Source: Magnetovibrio sp. (GTDB lineage Bacteria; Pseudomonadota; Alphaproteobacteria; Rhodospirillales; Magnetovibrionaceae). From it: DNA of 5,456 nt. Below the pieces are notes generated by a model. The model was not told the origin of the DNA, did not search any database, and saw only the letters and a program-made list of their open reading frames with translations. The stretch is taken from NCBI GenBank assembly GCA_016763255.1, contig JAESUA010000413.1, forward strand, positions 1 to 5,456, read 5' to 3'. Within the stretch, counting starts at the first letter, position 1, and each line of letters begins with the position of its first letter. Below, in pieces: positions 4,954 to 5,456 of the stretch. Made by a program: the position numbers and the translations under genes.

Positions 4954-5456
4954 GCATCGACGCCAAGTGCGCGCTCCAACCGTTCTTGATAATCTCGACC
5001 GGATATTTCCTGACCGCCCATGGTGGCCAGGTGTTCGGTGATGAATTGGGTATCGAGCAGGGCGTAGCCGCCCAGCCTTAAGCGCGCCACCAGATGCACC
5101 AGCGCCACCTTGGATGCATTGGGGCGCAGCGAAAACATGCTTTCGCCCATGAACGCGCCCTTGAGGCTGATGCCGTATAGCCCGCCAACCAAATCATCGC
5201 CCTGCCAGCATTCGATGGAATGGGCTAAGCCCAATTCATGCATTTCAACGTAGGCCCGGATGATTTCATCATTGATCCAGGTGCCCATGGATCCGTCTTG
5301 ACCGGGGCGTGGCGCGGCGCAGGCTTGAATGACAGCGCCAAAGGCCTTGTTGGCGGTGATTTGAAAATCATTGTGGCGCAAAACTTTGCGCAAGGATTTT
5401 GAGACGTGCAACCCATCCAATGGCATCACGCCGCGCAATTCCGGGTCGACCCAAAA
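4869..5456 (-). CDS. aat: Leucyl/phenylalanyl-tRNA-protein transferase, 5' end outside the window
   Basis: Aat transfers Leu or Phe from aminoacyl-tRNA to the N-terminus of proteins that begin with Lys or Arg, marking them for ClpS/ClpAP degradation in the cytoplasm. The frame enters at the right edge and gives 195 residues to the TAG at 4871-4869. It begins FWVDPELRGVMPLDGLHV, a hallmark of the family, then WQGDDLVGGLYGISL, GESMFS (5130-5147), SKVALVHLVARL, and LLDTQFITEHLATMG. The family is about 210-235 residues, so only the N-terminal few dozen are missing. A start at 5438 (TTG) would fall inside the conserved FWVDP block, so the true start lies beyond base 5456. The C-terminal LFAQSLTQMS resembles the usual alphaproteobacterial ending, which supports the stop position and therefore the real overlap with the DUF2155 gene. 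Confidence 0.95.
   Translation of the reverse strand, partial: FWVDPELRGVMPLDGLHVSKSLRKVLRHNDFQITANKAFGAVIQACAAPRPGQDGSMGTWINDEIIRAYVEMHELGLAHSIECWQGDDLVGGLYGISLKGAFMGESMFSLRPNASKVALVHLVARLRLGGYALLDTQFITEHLATMGGQEISGRDYQERLERALGVDAQFPETPLDDELSSEMEILFAQSLTQMS

Overview
The window reads as ordinary chromosomal DNA from an alphaproteobacterium, probably a Rhodospirillales-like lineage. The evidence is a bacterial homologue of the mitochondrial complex I subunit NDUFA12, a DUF2155 secreted protein beside aat, and a long class II ribonucleotide reductase of the alphaproteobacterial type. Genus-level assignment is not possible from this sequence. No mobile element, CRISPR array, rRNA or tRNA gene was seen.

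Layout. Bases 1-1678 (minus strand) hold the first 559 codons of nrdJ, the B12-dependent ribonucleotide reductase; its 3' half lies outside the window. Bases 1679-2322 form a 644-base divergent intergenic region with no convincing gene. Its nrdJ side carries a candidate promoter overlapped by two NrdR-box-like sites 32 bases apart, then direct repeats in the presumed leader. Its other side carries a perfect TATAAT and a strong 12-bp hairpin in the presumed leader of the plus-strand genes. Bases 2323-3668 hold a compact plus-strand run: the NDUFA12-family protein, then two different MlaD/MCE-domain proteins in tandem. After a 119-base AT-richer gap come a SAM-dependent methyltransferase (3788-4546) and a DUF2155 protein (4543-4953), which overlap by four bases. 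Bases 4869-5456 (minus strand) hold the 3' part of aat. It converges on the DUF2155 gene and overlaps it by 85 bases.

How the genes work together. nrdJ makes deoxyribonucleotides and is probably repressed by NrdR. The NDUFA12-family protein belongs to respiratory complex I. The two MCE proteins are membrane-anchored, periplasmic lipid-transfer components of the Mla type, but no MlaE permease, MlaF ATPase, MlaB or MlaC gene is present here. DUF2155 is an exported protein of unknown function. Aat is the N-end-rule leucyl/phenylalanyl transferase. I see no obviously new multi-gene system. The points most worth checking are the tandem MCE pair, the leader hairpin with an alternative pairing, the NrdR sites and the aat/DUF2155 overlap.
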